This document shows, piece by piece, positions 1 to 9,841 of a stretch of 62,574 bases of DNA; the stretch's first letter is position 1, and every line of letters begins with the position of its first letter. Under the pieces are notes generated by a model, which made no database searches, was not told where the DNA came from, and saw nothing but the letters and a program-made list of their open reading frames with translations. The stretch spans positions 1 to 62,574 of the forward strand of contig JADJQQ010000020.1 in the NCBI GenBank assembly GCA_016712625.1, read 5' to 3'. Source of the DNA: Candidatus Competibacteraceae bacterium (GTDB lineage: Bacteria; Pseudomonadota; Gammaproteobacteria; Competibacterales; Competibacteraceae). The position numbers and the translations under genes were made by a program.

Positions 1-641
1 AGCCTTCCGGCGTCGAGGTATCCTGGACGATGTCCACACCACGACAGCGCTACCGTCCGACGCGAGTTGGTATCCACTGGTGCCACGGACATCGCCCGTG
101 GTGGCGGTGGCCGGTCAGTCGCGTCGGCCTTGACTCACGGTCACCGAGTCGTCCAGACATCGTTGAAGAACACCCGTACCGCGTCGGCCTTCCTGGCGGT
201 CAGCTTGTACGGCAGGCCCAGCTAGCGTCACCCCAGCCTACAGTGACGCGGTATCGGTGGTAACGTCCCCGGCCGAGTGAGTGCTAAGGTGAGTTCAATG
301 TACTTCATCGCCTTCTTGCGGCCCCAGCCGGAGTGTCGCCAGCATGTGTTGAATTGATCCACCACCTCACCTTCGGTTCGTCGTAACCGGTAATAGGCGG
401 GAACACAGTATCGCCACCGCGGAGGTGCTGGTTCGCAAAGGCATGAGCGCTACATCCCAGCGCCCAGACGCTCGCGGTGGGCCGGTGCTGGTGGTGATCG
501 TGGACGGCATTGGAATCGCGCTACGTTATCAATGGGTGACGACCCATGATTGGCGGTGGTGCCGTCTTCGTGCCGTTGGTTAGGCAACTCCGTGCTAGAG
601 TTAGCGCGACAATGGGCCATCGGCATCGAGGGCAATGGGGC
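1..641 (-). other. Frameshift-ridden head-gene region, no intact gene
   Basis: No open frame of convincing length is present on either strand. The flanking genes are minus-strand head genes and the region is rich in single-base frameshifts, so it most likely holds one or two broken structural genes that continue across the left edge. Short stretches look protein-like on the minus strand only in changing frames (for example FFNDVW near 150-170). I cannot name a product. Confidence 0.4.
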
Positions 642-764
642 TTACAGCGCGACGCGGGTCAGCAGATGCGGAACGCGCATGCGACCATTGGTGCCGAACA
701 GCAAGGCATCAGCCAGGGCCGACATACAGTTCTCAGACGGACGAAAGATGGTGCTGGTACTCAT
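642..764 (-). CDS. Small phage structural protein, probably truncated by frameshift
   Basis: The 40-residue minus-strand frame begins MSTSTIFRPSENCMSALADA and continues LLFGTNGRMR. It lies just downstream of the capsid gene on the same strand. Short proteins with a similar start often follow the major capsid gene in podovirus-like phages. Given the indel density here, the stop is probably a frameshift artefact and the real protein longer. Function is unknown; a head or neck role is inferred from position only. Confidence 0.4.
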   Translation of the reverse strand: MSTSTIFRPSENCMSALADALLFGTNGRMRVPHLLTRVAL

Positions 765-817
765 TGAGTTCTACTGGCCGTAGGCCAGGGGACAGTGAAA
801 TGCGCCGTTATGCGCCG

Positions 818-1709
818 TTATGCGCCTTCGCTGCCGAACAACAGCGCGCCAGTTGGAGGTAACCAATGGACTACCGCTCTGGGCTTCTGCTCCCAGTTGC
901 CGGTGCGGAAATCTTCTGTCCGCCCTTTGGAGAGCGCGATGCGCTGGAAGTATTGCAGGCCCATCGAGGCGTCGGTTTGCACGAACCATGCGTCGGCATG
1001 GGTCAGGCGCCGCAACACCACAGGTCATTGCCGAAGATACCCAGGACTTAGTCGCGTTGATGTCGTTGTCGGTCGTGCCGACCCGCTGCATGGTCCGCAG
1101 GCCGCCATCGAAAGCTGGTCGGCTTCGAGTTCCACGACCAACTGCTTCGGATTGATCGGCGTCGGCAGGTTGCGATCATCGACAGTTGCGAATCTGGATC
1201 AGCGTCTTCGGCGGATTCGAGAAATCAGCCGGCGTCGCCAGCTTATTGCTGGACGTGCCCCCGCCTAAGGGATGCGAGGGGTGGACAGCAGGGCGGCGCC
1301 GTCCCCGATGGGGACTGTTCGTGCTAAACCCATCGTTGAAGACATTGGCCGCCATGATCTCCTTTGTCTCTTTCATGGCGCGTTGCAGGTCGATGTACTT
1401 TGCCGACCCAAGTCCATGTAGAGATTGTCTTCCAGAGACTCGGGTGAAGGAGAACATCAGCGCCACGGTGATGTTTAGGTAGCGCGCGTCCAGGACTCTC
1501 CGCCCATATCTTCGGCAATCGTCGTTCTTCCGCCCTGATCTGCCGCGCCCAGACCAGCACGGAGCACCTGCTCCTCGACGGCCTTGTCCGACTTCTTGCG
1601 CTCGAAGAGGCGCGGCCATTCTTCTGGAAAGTTGCGCCCGTTGGACATCCAGACCGCGTTCAGTCCCGCTTCCGTGGACTTCCGGAAAATTTGCACGTTG
1701 CATTGGCAT
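818..1709 (-). pseudogene. Major capsid protein gene, multiply frameshifted
   Basis: Several minus-strand frames join into one capsid-like protein. Fragments in order are GRNFPEEWPRLFERKKSDKA, YLNITVALMFSF, a segment with AMKETKEIMAANVFNDGF, then a stretch with HPLGGGTSSNKLATPADFS, and near the end LTHADAWFVQTD and LFGSEGA before a TAA at 818. Conserved pieces scattered over three frames within 900 bp point to sequencing indels rather than decay. The start ATG at 1709 follows a GGGAGG ribosome site. It would form the icosahedral shell. It follows the scaffold-like and MANINGP genes, as expected in a head operon. Confidence 0.7.
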
Positions 1710-1727
1710 CACACCTCCCACGCCGGA

Positions 1728-2273
1728 TCACGACGCCCAGAAGCGCATGTTCAACGTATAGAACTTCGACCTTGGCATAGCGCCCACCACGTTATCGGGA
1801 CGCGGCACAAGGCGCAGGAGCCGGAAGGTTTTTCGGTGGTGCCGTGGTCGAATCGAGATAAGAGCCGGAGGCCGGTCTTGGTGTGCCCGCCGCCGCCGTG
1901 AAATCAACCAGCGCGCCGATGTCATCCAGCGCGAAAGACAACGATTGCGCCTCGAAGATAATCTGGATCATCCCAGACGAGGGCAACCGCATCAGCGGCG
2001 ACGGTGCCTGACGGCCAATACTTCGAGAAGGTGGGCTTGCCGGTGGCGTCCGTGAAGAAGCACCCCGCGAAAACGCCACAGCCATTGACGGTCGGCGTTC
2101 CCGCCGTGCCGACAGCGACTTTGGATGTTGTTGCCGGTGCCGGTCTGCATGACCGGATCGCCGATGAAGATATTGCTCGCGTAGCCGCTCGCAATCGTGA
2201 GTCGTTCTGCACAATCGTCGATCCGTGCAGATGCCGGACGGGCCGCAGCCGAAGGGCCATTGATATTGGCCAT
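1728..2273 (-). pseudogene. MANINGP-type phage head protein, frameshifted
   Basis: The start ATG at 2273 sits 6 bp after an AGGAG site and begins MANINGP. In the adjacent frame the sequence continues LRPVRHLHGST, then YASNIFIGDPVMQTG, then GCGVFAGCFFTD and ALVWDDPDYL, and ends near VPRPDNVVGA. This order matches a recurrent small structural protein encoded beside the capsid gene in many proteobacterial phages. At least four frame changes break it. A head-decoration or capsid-associated role is inferred from position and family recurrence. Confidence 0.6.
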
Positions 2274-2274
2274 G

Positions 2275-3724
2275 TTATCTCCTGTCCGCCTCACGGCGGT
2301 CATTGCAAGATTCAGTCGGGGATCGTTGGCCGTCGGCCACCATTCCCACGGTCGATGTCATCGAGAGTTCTTCCACGGCGCCATGCGCGCCGCGCTGTGC
2401 GGGTAGATGTTCAGAGACGAACTGCTTGACGCTCTGCACTAGCCGATTGCTTTTGCGCCGAGTGATGCGCCCTGACTTTGTGCCCATCGAGACGGGTCGG
2501 TGCATCAGAATACAATCCTGATTCTGCACCACGCTTCCCCTTCTCGCCCAAACCGCTCGCCAAGTTTGTCCAGCAGGACCACATGACCGCCACTGACAGT
2601 TTCGGCGGGACGCGGCGTCCAGCCGTTGTGGCGAGCGCGCGCAGGTAGTTCTGAACGTCGTCCTGGCCATGCAACCGAATCCTGCACCCAGCGTTGCTCC
2701 ATATCCGGTAGCGGCGGTGGCGCGGCGGTGAACGGTGTCGGCTCCCATTCGTCGGCAAGCCGCCTATCTGGCGCTGCTTCTTGCGCGGTGCGACTGGTTT
2801 GCTCTCGGGTCAGTGTGTTGCCAGCCAGCGCCTTGCGGTCCTCTTGTGAGTTCGGGTCCAGCCCGGAAGGTTTCCATTTGTGCCAGATCGACTGCGTGAG
2901 CCGTCGCTTGCCACCGGGTCGTTGCTGGTCATCGGCGCTGCTGGCACCGGTCGGCGGTCACCGCTGCGTCCGCGCGCTGGCGCCGTTTCACCGTCTTTAA
3001 TCAGATCGGCGGCGTTGGGCATGGCGGCGCGGAGTCGCCGGTTGAGTTCGCGGTACATGCCGGCGTCGTCCGGGCTGCAGCCCTCTTGAATCAAATCGCG
3101 TCCATTCGGCGGCGAAGGGCCAGCCGCGTGTTCTGCCCGGACAGATACCACTGGTTTCTTTCCAGCCATGCCGCCGCGCCGGCCGCCATGGTCGGATTGG
3201 CCGGTGCCGCTGGCGGTCTTCCACCGCCCTGACGGTCATCGCCATCAGTACGTTTCTGTCGAGCCGCTGCTTCGCGTAGTTCCAGCTTCGCATCCGCCAG
3301 CGCCTCTTTGCGCTTCAAGTTGCGCGTCGGTATCGGCGTCTTCAATCGCTTGCTTGAGTCGTTGTCGGCGCGGAGGCCAGCTTGCCCTGCAACTCGCCAT
3401 CGGTCGCCGGCGGCGGCGTCCGCGTTGTTGTGGGACTTGAGCTGGTCGATCTCCGCGCGCAACGCCGCGATGTCAGCACTAAGCTGGCTCTCGCGCTCTT
3501 CAGCCGCTTTTCGACGATAGACCTCGCTTGCCGATGCGCTTCTTGACCTTTTCAGACCGCCGCGTCATCATCATCCGCTCACGGCGTCCCGTGGGCGGGC
3601 TTTCGAGGCCACCGTCGTCGGCGGGCTGACCTGCTTCCGTCTCTTCGCCTCCCGGCGATGATGGTCCGATTCGCCCCTCGACGGTTAAGTCGAGTTCGTC
3701 ATCGCTTAAAATCGCTTCGGCCAT
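2275..3724 (-). pseudogene. Scaffolding-like protein gene, frameshifted
   Basis: The minus-strand frame starts MAEAILSDDELDLTVEGRIG, which is acidic, then passes through charged coiled-coil-like pieces (ALADAKLELREAAARQ; then MYRELNRRLRAAMPNAADLI) in different frames. It ends about 2 bp before the MANINGP start. An acidic, alpha-helical, proline- and alanine-rich protein directly upstream of the capsid genes is the usual profile of a phage scaffold. The reading frame changes at least five times. Identification is by composition and position, not a firm family match. Confidence 0.45.
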
Positions 3725-3742
3725 GCGGTTAATCCTAATGCG

Positions 3743-4066
3743 TTACAGATACATTCTGATTTGACTCGGGTCAGGGACCACGGCCGGACATCCTCGTCGT
3801 TGATGGCATATTCTCGTCGTCGTCGTCTGGATTCGACGAGTTCTTCATCTTCACCGTCTGACCGACATGACGCGTAAGCCACCCAATCGCCGACTTTGCA
3901 CCATGGGCCATTCGAGAATCGGTCATCCCGTCCCGAATAACACTCGTCACCCCAGGCCATGACTTTGCCCAACGAAGCACGCCACATCCGCGTATTTTTG
4001 CGATTCGTCGGCAAGGATAATACCGCCAGCGCTTCTTTTGGGCATTTTGTAAGGCTTGACCAGCAT
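3743..4066 (-). pseudogene. GroES-like phage protein, frameshifted
   Basis: Reading leftward from the ATG at 4066 gives MLVKPYKMPKRSAGGIILAD, then in a neighbouring frame GKVMAWGDECYS and WCKVGDWVAYA, then RHVGQTVKMK, and finally INDEDVRP before a TAA at 3743. AGGI, GKV-x-A-x-G, VGD-x-V and a terminal DV are the landmarks of the GroES (Cpn10) fold. A co-chaperonin-like protein in the head operon could assist capsid folding with host GroEL. Three or more indels interrupt it; the total length is compatible with one intact gene of about 108 codons. Confidence 0.5.
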
Positions 4067-4101
4067 TCTATACCCGGTCGGCTTCGGCAGTGCGTAGTTC
4101 G

Positions 4102-4298
4102 TCATTCTTCGTCACCATTATTGAGTTGTTTGTAAAGTTCATCCACCAAATTACGCGCTCTTTCAATCCGGTCGAAACGCCAACTTTATACTTGTAGTCC
4201 GCCCAATCGTTAGCGCATCCGCTACCATTGGCATCGACAACCGCTTGATACGCCTCATCCAACTCCTTGCGTAGCGACCGGACAAAATGCGTCATCAT
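4102..4298 (-). pseudogene. Small head-operon protein, single frameshift
   Basis: The start overlaps the portal stop (ATGATGA arrangement), giving [20 protein letters not shown] and continuing [13 protein letters not shown] one-base shift then gives [15 protein letters not shown] and a stop at 4102. The restored protein is about 65 residues and largely helical. No known family is recognised. Its place between portal and scaffold genes suggests a virion-assembly role, which is inference. Confidence 0.45.
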
Positions 4299-6608
4299 GG
4301 CGGTGTTTCTCCAAGGGTCTGTAATCCGCGCTCACTCACGAATTTGGCCGCGAGTCGCGCTTCTTGTTCAGCGGTCTGGCGGTTAAGCCGGGCGATCATT
4401 TCGGCATCGCTGCGCTGGATGTCCGCCTCGGCGAGTGCGTCTTTGCGCCGTATTTCGGCTTGGGCTTTCGCGCTATCGGCTTCGGCTTTGCTGGCCGCGC
4501 TGATTGCCGCTGGATCGACCGCTGGCGCGGGCTGCTGTTGTGCCATCAACTGCACGGCCTGGGCGGCCATGGCGGCGATGAGGTTTTCTTGCTGGGGATC
4601 GAGCGGCACGCCCGGAGGAGCCTGAAGACCCATGGCCTGCTGCATCTGAATCTGATACGCCAGCGCCACATGCTCGGCCTCGTGCGCCATGGCGGGCGCC
4701 TCGACAGCCTTGAGCGATTCCGGGTCCAGGGTCATCCGCCACTGACGATGCACGATCAGGTGAGCTTGGTGGTCTTGATCCTGGAACGACGCGCACGGGC
4801 TTGGAAGCAGGATCGCCATGTTCTCTTCGACCGGCCCGGCGTGCTCGGGTTGCTGATCGCCGACCAGTAGCCTATCGGCATCTTCCACACGCATCGTATC
4901 GAGCAGGCGCCGATAGGCTTCCTTGCGGTCGATCAAATCCGGCGACTTGTCCGCCATATCGACCAGGGCTTGCGCGATGACCAGCCGTTGAGTCGCAGTC
5001 ACGGCGTTCGGATTGGAGACGGGCCGAATATCAATGCGGTCGTCAAAGTCCAAGGCGAACTGCTCGGGAGAAACGCCTAGCACGTCTTGGCAATACCGAG
5101 CGTCAGGAAGCGTCTCGGCAGTGATCTTCGAGATCACGCGCCAGTTCGCGCTGCATTGATTGATGACAGCGAATCTGGATTTGAGTCTGGACGCGCAGGC
5201 CCTGCTCGATGCGAGCCAGAGTCGTTCCGACCGGAACATTCTTCGTGGATTCTCCGACCAACTCTGAGGTCGTGCCGGCAATCCGCCGCATGACTTCATC
5301 CAGCCATTGCAGCAAATTGAACAGAGTTTGAGAGGGTTCGCCGTAGGGGATCGTCACGAACAGCTTTTGCAGCTCTTCGGAGGTCGCGTCCACCGGCTGC
5401 CAGTCGCCTGGAACGACACGAAGCGCACCGGATTTATCAATCGCCGTGCGCGGCAGTCGAACATCCGCGCTACGGAAGCCGCCCTTGACGTTGGCCAAGT
5501 GAGCGGCATCCAGCAGGGCACGGAGGTTGCCGCTTTGCGACTCGGCCAGACGGCCCAGCACATGCAGCACGCCCAGCCCGTAGAAGCCATCCAAGCCCGG
5601 CAGAAAATTGTAATCGACAAACCGTTGGCGCCGGGTCGGCTCTGCATCGTCCTCGCGCCAGTCCCGATAGATCGAGAGAACCTCGCCGCTATCCTTGAGC
5701 GCGGTAACCAGGTAAGGGGCGCGCTTGGGTTCTCCGTCGATGTCGAGGTACACGCTCTGCTCGATGACATCGCGCGGCTCCGTGTCATCCAAGCGCGTCG
5801 AGGCCGGTTTCGTGCCGGACACTGAGTCTAGTTCGGGCTGTAGGTCGGTCTTCTCGGAGTCGGCAATCGTATCGATGTCGATCTCGCGATAGACACCATC
5901 TTCCATAAGCCGCGCGAGGTCCGTGCCCGAGTAGCGGATGACATGACTGATGCGGGGCGCGCTGTCGAGGTCGGACGACCCATAGGGAACCAGCAAATCC
6001 TCGGCGGGAACAAAGCGAGAGACGACGCACTTGGACTTCGGGCAGAAGTAGACTTTCTTGAAGCACGCACCAGACAGCGGCAATCTGAACAGCATCCGGT
6101 CGGGCTGCTGATACCCGCCCGGCATCCGCTCGCCCATCAGCCAGTTGAGATATTCCGCCACTCGCTTGGCTTGGCGCTCAACGTCTGGACGGAGTTGCAC
6201 GCCTTCGGACACCGCTTTCGCCGGCCCTTCCGGTGGCCATAGTTCCGCCATGGCGCGGGCCTGGAACTGGATGATCGCCTCGATCAGTCCAGGGAAAACC
6301 GCTGTTGACCCCCCCTCGAAAGCCGGGGGCTTGTCAGGGTTTTCACTGATGCCTAGCAGCCTCATCCCCAGCTTTTCGCGGAGGCGCCAGTCCGCGCGGC
6401 TAGTCTCGTCGGACTCGAACCCGTCGAGCACGTCTTGACCGATCCTCAGCAGCACCGACTCATCGAGCCGCTCCGCCAGGTTCTCGCCAAATCCCGCTTC
6501 GCCAGCCGGCTTCGGTAGCGCCGCCGATTCTTCTTCGGTCAGCAGGTCTGGGTCGATCCCGGTGAGGTCTCCCAGCGCCAGCATGTCGGCGATCTGCATG
6601 TTATCCAT
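4295..6608 (-). CDS. Portal protein, broken by one frameshift
   Basis: The dodecameric portal forms the DNA gate of the head and docks the terminase. The upstream part (from ATG 6608, [15 protein letters not shown]) holds a typical podovirus portal core, including [34 protein letters not shown] and [20 protein letters not shown]. Near 5125 the frame ends with an out-of-frame tail, while the overlapping frame carries the continuation from about [20 protein letters not shown] to the stop at 4295. The C-terminal part is rich in Ala, Glu and Gln and predicted coiled. The restored length is about 770 residues. A single extra base in the CTCGAAGATC region explains the split. The start overlaps the terminase stop. 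Confidence 0.8.
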
Positions 6609-8134
6609 CAACCGTACACCCCGCCCCGCATTGGCTCGCGCTTACCATGATTCGGAAACAGTTCTTCAAGTTCATCCGGTGATTTCGGTTCGCGAATAAT
6701 CTTGCCCAGCATACCTGAATTGCGGATGCGCAACCATGCTTGTGTGCAGGTATCCACCCAATCCGAGTGCGCCCCACTGGGAAATTGCGCGCACTCATCA
6801 ATCACGTCATCAGCCCATCGCCGGGCCGGGTAATAAATATGTCCGCACTCTAGCATCGATTGTACCGCATAAGCGCGCGCTACTTTGTCTCTGTCCGGCT
6901 GGTACGTCGCCACCGGCAATCCAGATCGCCGTAAATCTTGGATCAGCGATTGGCCGCTGGCCTTTTTCTCGATCAGCACACAGTCCGGTTTTTGGTCTAG
7001 GTAAGACCTGAGCGCCTCTTTTTTCAGGTCCGGGTAGTCCACGCGATCATGCCATGCCTCAATCAAGATAACGGCGATCTCGTCTTCTGTCGGCCTGAAC
7101 ACGCCCCAGGTCGTTCTGGCGCTGTATGAGTTCGTTTTCAGATCGGCATCGGAATAAGCGGTATCCCACGATTGAATGATGTAACTGCACACCGGGGCGC
7201 TCTTCGTCCACTCTCGCCACCATTGCTTCTTGAGAATGTTGCCGCCGTCGATGGTGGGGGATTGTTGGTAGAGAGCAGTCCAGCCGCGCGAATCACTCTT
7301 GGCTTCTACCACCATCTCATCTGTAAACCATTCAGGCCACAATCTCTCTCCAATCTTCCGTTCAAGCGGATCGTCTTCGCTGTCGCACTCCATGGGGATG
7401 CTCAGCACATGCCATTTTGGGCCGCCTCCTTTTTCGTCGTTGAGCAGTCGCCCCGCCAGATCGTCAACATGCCATCGTGTTTGAATGAGGATTCTCGATG
7501 ACGATGGCTTGAGCCGTGTTCTAAAATCCGCTTTATACCATTCCCAGATTTTGTCTCTGATCGTGGCTGAATCGGCATCCTCACGATTTCGAAAGGGATC
7601 ATCGATGATACCCAGATCGGCACGAAACCCAGCGATGCCAGCGCCAGCGCCAGCCGCAAAATATTCGCCGCCCTTCGTCGTGCTCCACCGGCCAGCGGCG
7701 GATGATTCTTTAGAGACTCCCACGCCGAATATCCGCTCGTGTTCGGCTTGCGAGAAAAAGCCACGCACACGCCGTCCAAACCGTTCCGCAAGTTCTGCGG
7801 AGTGGCTCGCCGCGATAACGTTCTTTGTAGGGTTATTCCCGAGATACCAAGCAGGAAAGATCATGCTTGAGTACGTGGATTTTGCGGAGCCTGGGGGGAG
7901 GAAGACCATCAAGCGGGGGATGTCTAGTCGAGCCACGGCTTCGAGGTACTCGATCAAGACGAGGTGATGCTTGGCTGGCCTATCCAGCATCTCCATGTAT
8001 TCGATATAGCCAGCCATGCCAGCGCGCGCCGCGCGTCGACTCAGTAGTTCACGAGCCGCATCGGCTCGTGTTACCGGGCCGTCATTCCTTTGGCTTCGAT
8101 TGATCGCCGGCCGCAATAATGCTGGCAAGTTCAT
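6608..8134 (-). CDS. terL: Terminase large subunit (TerL)
   Basis: This is the ATPase-nuclease motor that cuts and packages DNA into the prohead. Its 508 residues suit TerL. Walker A is PPGSAKST at about 80-87 and Walker B is LGIIDDP at about 174-180. The C-terminal nuclease half opens with QSWDTAYSDAD near 335 and has further acidic residues at VLIEKKASGQSL and DVIDECAQFP. It overlaps TerS by about 50 bp upstream and the portal start by a few bases downstream, so translation is probably coupled. The frame is intact, unlike the head genes further left. Confidence 0.92.
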   Translation of the reverse strand: MNLPALLRPAINRSQRNDGPVTRADAARELLSRRAARAGMAGYIEYMEMLDRPAKHHLVLIEYLEAVARLDIPRLMVFLPPGSAKSTYSSMIFPAWYLGNNPTKNVIAASHSAELAERFGRRVRGFFSQAEHERIFGVGVSKESSAAGRWSTTKGGEYFAAGAGAGIAGFRADLGIIDDPFRNREDADSATIRDKIWEWYKADFRTRLKPSSSRILIQTRWHVDDLAGRLLNDEKGGGPKWHVLSIPMECDSEDDPLERKIGERLWPEWFTDEMVVEAKSDSRGWTALYQQSPTIDGGNILKKQWWREWTKSAPVCSYIIQSWDTAYSDADLKTNSYSARTTWGVFRPTEDEIAVILIEAWHDRVDYPDLKKEALRSYLDQKPDCVLIEKKASGQSLIQDLRRSGLPVATYQPDRDKVARAYAVQSMLECGHIYYPARRWADDVIDECAQFPSGAHSDWVDTCTQAWLRIRNSGMLGKIIREPKSPDELEELFPNHGKREPMRGGVYG

Positions 8135-8516
8135 CGTCGCTCATCTCTTCGGCGCTCTTGAACTGGATGGGTCCGCCGTCTTTTCCGGTGATTTCGGAAT
8201 CGATCTTATCGCGCCACCCAAAGCGATTTTGCATGTTCATTCGATAGCGCACCGGGTTCATATCGGGATGAAATTCTGGCTCTTCCCACTGGCTTTCGGC
8301 CACGGCAAGGCCGATTTTTACCGCATCCGAGAATTCCTGGTACTTCTTGATCCAGCCGAATACCGTCTCTTTGCAGACACCAAGCGCCACGGCCACTTTT
8401 GCGTAAGACCCACCAGCCGCTAGGGCTTCATAGGCTAGCTGGCACGTAGTCTCGCCGTCATAGAGTGAGGGCCTCCACGGCGGCAATCCAGACTTGGTGT
8501 TGTATACTGGCTTCAT
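8082..8516 (-). CDS. terS: Terminase small subunit (TerS)
   Basis: The DNA-recognition partner of TerL. From MKPVYNTKSG (ATG 8516) the protein is 144 residues. A helix-turn-helix of the terminase small-subunit kind lies in GGSYAKVAVALGVCKETVFG, followed by WIKKYQEFSDAVKIG, a central helical part, and an acidic tail (KSAEEMSDDELASIIAAGD) usual for TerL contact. The frame is open back to 8570 but the extra residues look unlike protein. No strong ribosome site precedes 8516, so the start is uncertain. Confidence 0.8.
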   Translation of the reverse strand: MKPVYNTKSGLPPWRPSLYDGETTCQLAYEALAAGGSYAKVAVALGVCKETVFGWIKKYQEFSDAVKIGLAVAESQWEEPEFHPDMNPVRYRMNMQNRFGWRDKIDSEITGKDGGPIQFKSAEEMSDDELASIIAAGDQSKPKE

Positions 8517-8610
8517 AGATGGAATGGAATAAGTATATTCATTTGATATATAGTTTTCTTCTATCACCATTCCAGACCGCTTGTCAAGCGGCTCCCCAGC
8601 CCGCTGGCAA

Positions 8611-8635
8611 CAAAAAACCCGCCATGGGGCGGGTC
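8611..8635 (-). terminator. Rho-independent terminator, leftward
   Basis: On the minus strand ACCCGCC, a CCAT loop and GGCGGGT form a 7-bp GC stem followed by a run of T. It lies between the small gene at 8652-8813 and TerS, separating the tRNA/H-NS block from the head operon. Confidence 0.75.
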
Positions 8636-8651
8636 TGGATATGCGTTGGAT

Positions 8652-8813
8652 TTAGCGAAGCGGACCGTGCTTGGCTCGGATATAGGTTCCTTGCTTCTGA
8701 GAATCCCAAACCACGCGGCCCCTTGCGCGATGCTTCTCATATTGATGTTGTTGCTTGAGTCGTTCCCGGAATGATGTTTGCGTTTCGTTTGATTTTCGTG
8801 CATTCGGACTCAT
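8652..8813 (-). CDS. Small basic hypothetical protein, 53 aa
   Basis: It begins MSPNARKSNETQTSFRERLK from an ATG at 8813 preceded by a strong GAGGAG site at good spacing. It is basic and Gln/Arg-rich and has no recognisable family. It lies directly downstream of the tRNA on the same strand and is followed by a terminator. Longer alternative frames here lack a ribosome site. The strong site makes a real gene likely despite its size. Confidence 0.55.
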   Translation of the reverse strand: MSPNARKSNETQTSFRERLKQQHQYEKHRARGRVVWDSQKQGTYIRAKHGPLR

Positions 8814-8832
8814 CGTCACTCCTCGTTTCGGT

Positions 8833-8915
8833 TGAGCAGGTTGGATTCGAACCAACACGGAACTAGCCGACCACGGGGTTACAGCCCGGTGCCCTGCCGA
8901 ATGGGCGTCTGCTCA
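8833..8915 (-). tRNA. tRNA-Tyr (GUA)
   Basis: Reading the minus strand, TGAGCAG and CTGCTCA form a perfect 7-bp acceptor stem. The D stem is GCCC/GGGC, the anticodon loop CTGTAAC gives anticodon GUA, a long variable arm of class II type follows, and the T arm is GTTGG-TTCGAAT-CCAAC. Position 8 is A rather than the near-universal U. The 3' CCA is not encoded. A phage tRNA-Tyr may offset host codon limits or host tRNA cleavage; that role is inference. Confidence 0.88.
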
Positions 8916-8930
8916 AAATATTGCGGAAGG

Positions 8931-9386
8931 TCAAAAATCAGGATCGTCCGGCGAACTTGGCACGGTCGGCTGGTCGATGAGAAAATCCTCAAGGCTAGCA
9001 CCGGCTTCCAGCTTTTCCTTCAACCACCCCGGTTGCTTGCCTTTCCCGGCCCAGGTGCATTCGGGCTTCGCTGGGTCTTGATACTTCGGCTTTGACGGGT
9101 TGGCCATCTTCACCGGTGCCGGACACAGCGCGGCGAGTTCGGCTTCAGTTGCCGCCGTTCTGGCCTTGTCGGCTTCGACTTGGGCTTTCAGTTCCGCGAT
9201 GCGCTCTTCGCGCTTCTGTTCCAGCATCGCCTGGACCTCTCGGCCATATTCATCGATGGAATCGGCGATATACCTCAGATCGCCAAAGCTCATGCCTTCC
9301 AGGTTCGGCAAGATCAGCCGGCGTTCGATGGATTGCGGCGCGTCGCCCATGATTTCGTTTTCTCCATATTCTCTTTGCTGCAACAT
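8931..9386 (-). CDS. H-NS-family nucleoid protein, copy 1
   Basis: The 151-residue protein has a helical N-terminal oligomerisation half (YIADSIDEYGREVQAMLEQK and following) and a C-terminal H-NS DNA-binding domain with KYQDPAKPECTWAGKGKQP and GWLKEKL. The family binds AT-rich DNA in the minor groove and silences it. The start at 9386 has a GAGGGC site; a second ATG at 9350 (MGDAPQSIERRL) follows GGAGAA and is equally possible. It sits just downstream of a second H-NS-like gene. Phage copies can protect phage AT-rich DNA or interfere with host H-NS. Confidence 0.82.
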   Translation of the reverse strand: MLQQREYGENEIMGDAPQSIERRLILPNLEGMSFGDLRYIADSIDEYGREVQAMLEQKREERIAELKAQVEADKARTAATEAELAALCPAPVKMANPSKPKYQDPAKPECTWAGKGKQPGWLKEKLEAGASLEDFLIDQPTVPSSPDDPDF

Positions 9387-9389
9387 GTC

Positions 9390-9689
9390 TTAGCCCTCTT
9401 TCGAGATCAAACAGGATTCACGCCCCACCACATCCACCCACGCCGGCGGCTTACCGAGACCGGTCCATGTCTGTTCGGGATTGCTGGGATTGCGGTACTT
9501 AGCCGGCCGCGAAGACTTCACACGCTTTTTCTTCGCCGGCTCTTCCGGCTTGGCTGGCTTCATCGCCAGCAGCTCAGCGCGGCGGGCATCGATATTTTGC
9601 AGCTCTTCATTGATGCGCCCCAGCAGCTCGGATTCGATTTGCCGCTTTTGCTCAAGCAACTCATCAGTAGTAATTGCAGCGTATCCCAT
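9390..9689 (-). CDS. H-NS-family nucleoid protein, copy 2
   Basis: From ATG 9689 (MGYAAITTDELLEQKRQIES), after an AGAAGG site, it has 99 residues. The N-terminal half is coiled coil, a Lys-rich linker follows (PAKKKRVKSSR), and the C-terminal H-NS motif is KYRNPSNPEQTWTGLGKPPA. It resembles its neighbour in plan but is shorter, consistent with tandem duplication or two acquisitions. Both would be expressed leftward from the divergent region near 9.75 kb. Hetero-oligomers of the two are possible. Confidence 0.82.
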   Translation of the reverse strand: MGYAAITTDELLEQKRQIESELLGRINEELQNIDARRAELLAMKPAKPEEPAKKKRVKSSRPAKYRNPSNPEQTWTGLGKPPAWVDVVGRESCLISKEG

Positions 9690-9763
9690 GCTATTACCTT
9701 CTGTTAGCGCCAACATGGCGCAATGGGATATTACACGAACTAAAAAATATTTTCACTATCCTC

Positions 9764-9791
9764 TTGCATCCTTCGCATACTGCAGTATACT
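9764..9791 (+). promoter_or_regulatory. Sigma70-like promoter, rightward
   Basis: TTGCAT and TATACT are separated by 16 bp, inside an AT-rich stretch (9740-9795) between divergent genes. It would drive the plus-strand small genes starting at 9842. The AT-richness also makes it a plausible H-NS target. Confidence 0.55.
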
Positions 9792-9841
9792 GGAGTCAAG
9801 GGTAAGGCATGGGGCCTGGCCCAAGAGGAAGGGGAAAGACG

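Noticed and set aside
4364..4870. 168-aa plus-strand ORF opposite the portal gene
   Set aside because: Shadow of the portal C-terminal coding sequence.
8564..8803. 79-aa minus-strand ORF across the terminator
   Set aside because: It reads through a strong rho-independent terminator and overlaps the better-supported 53-aa gene.
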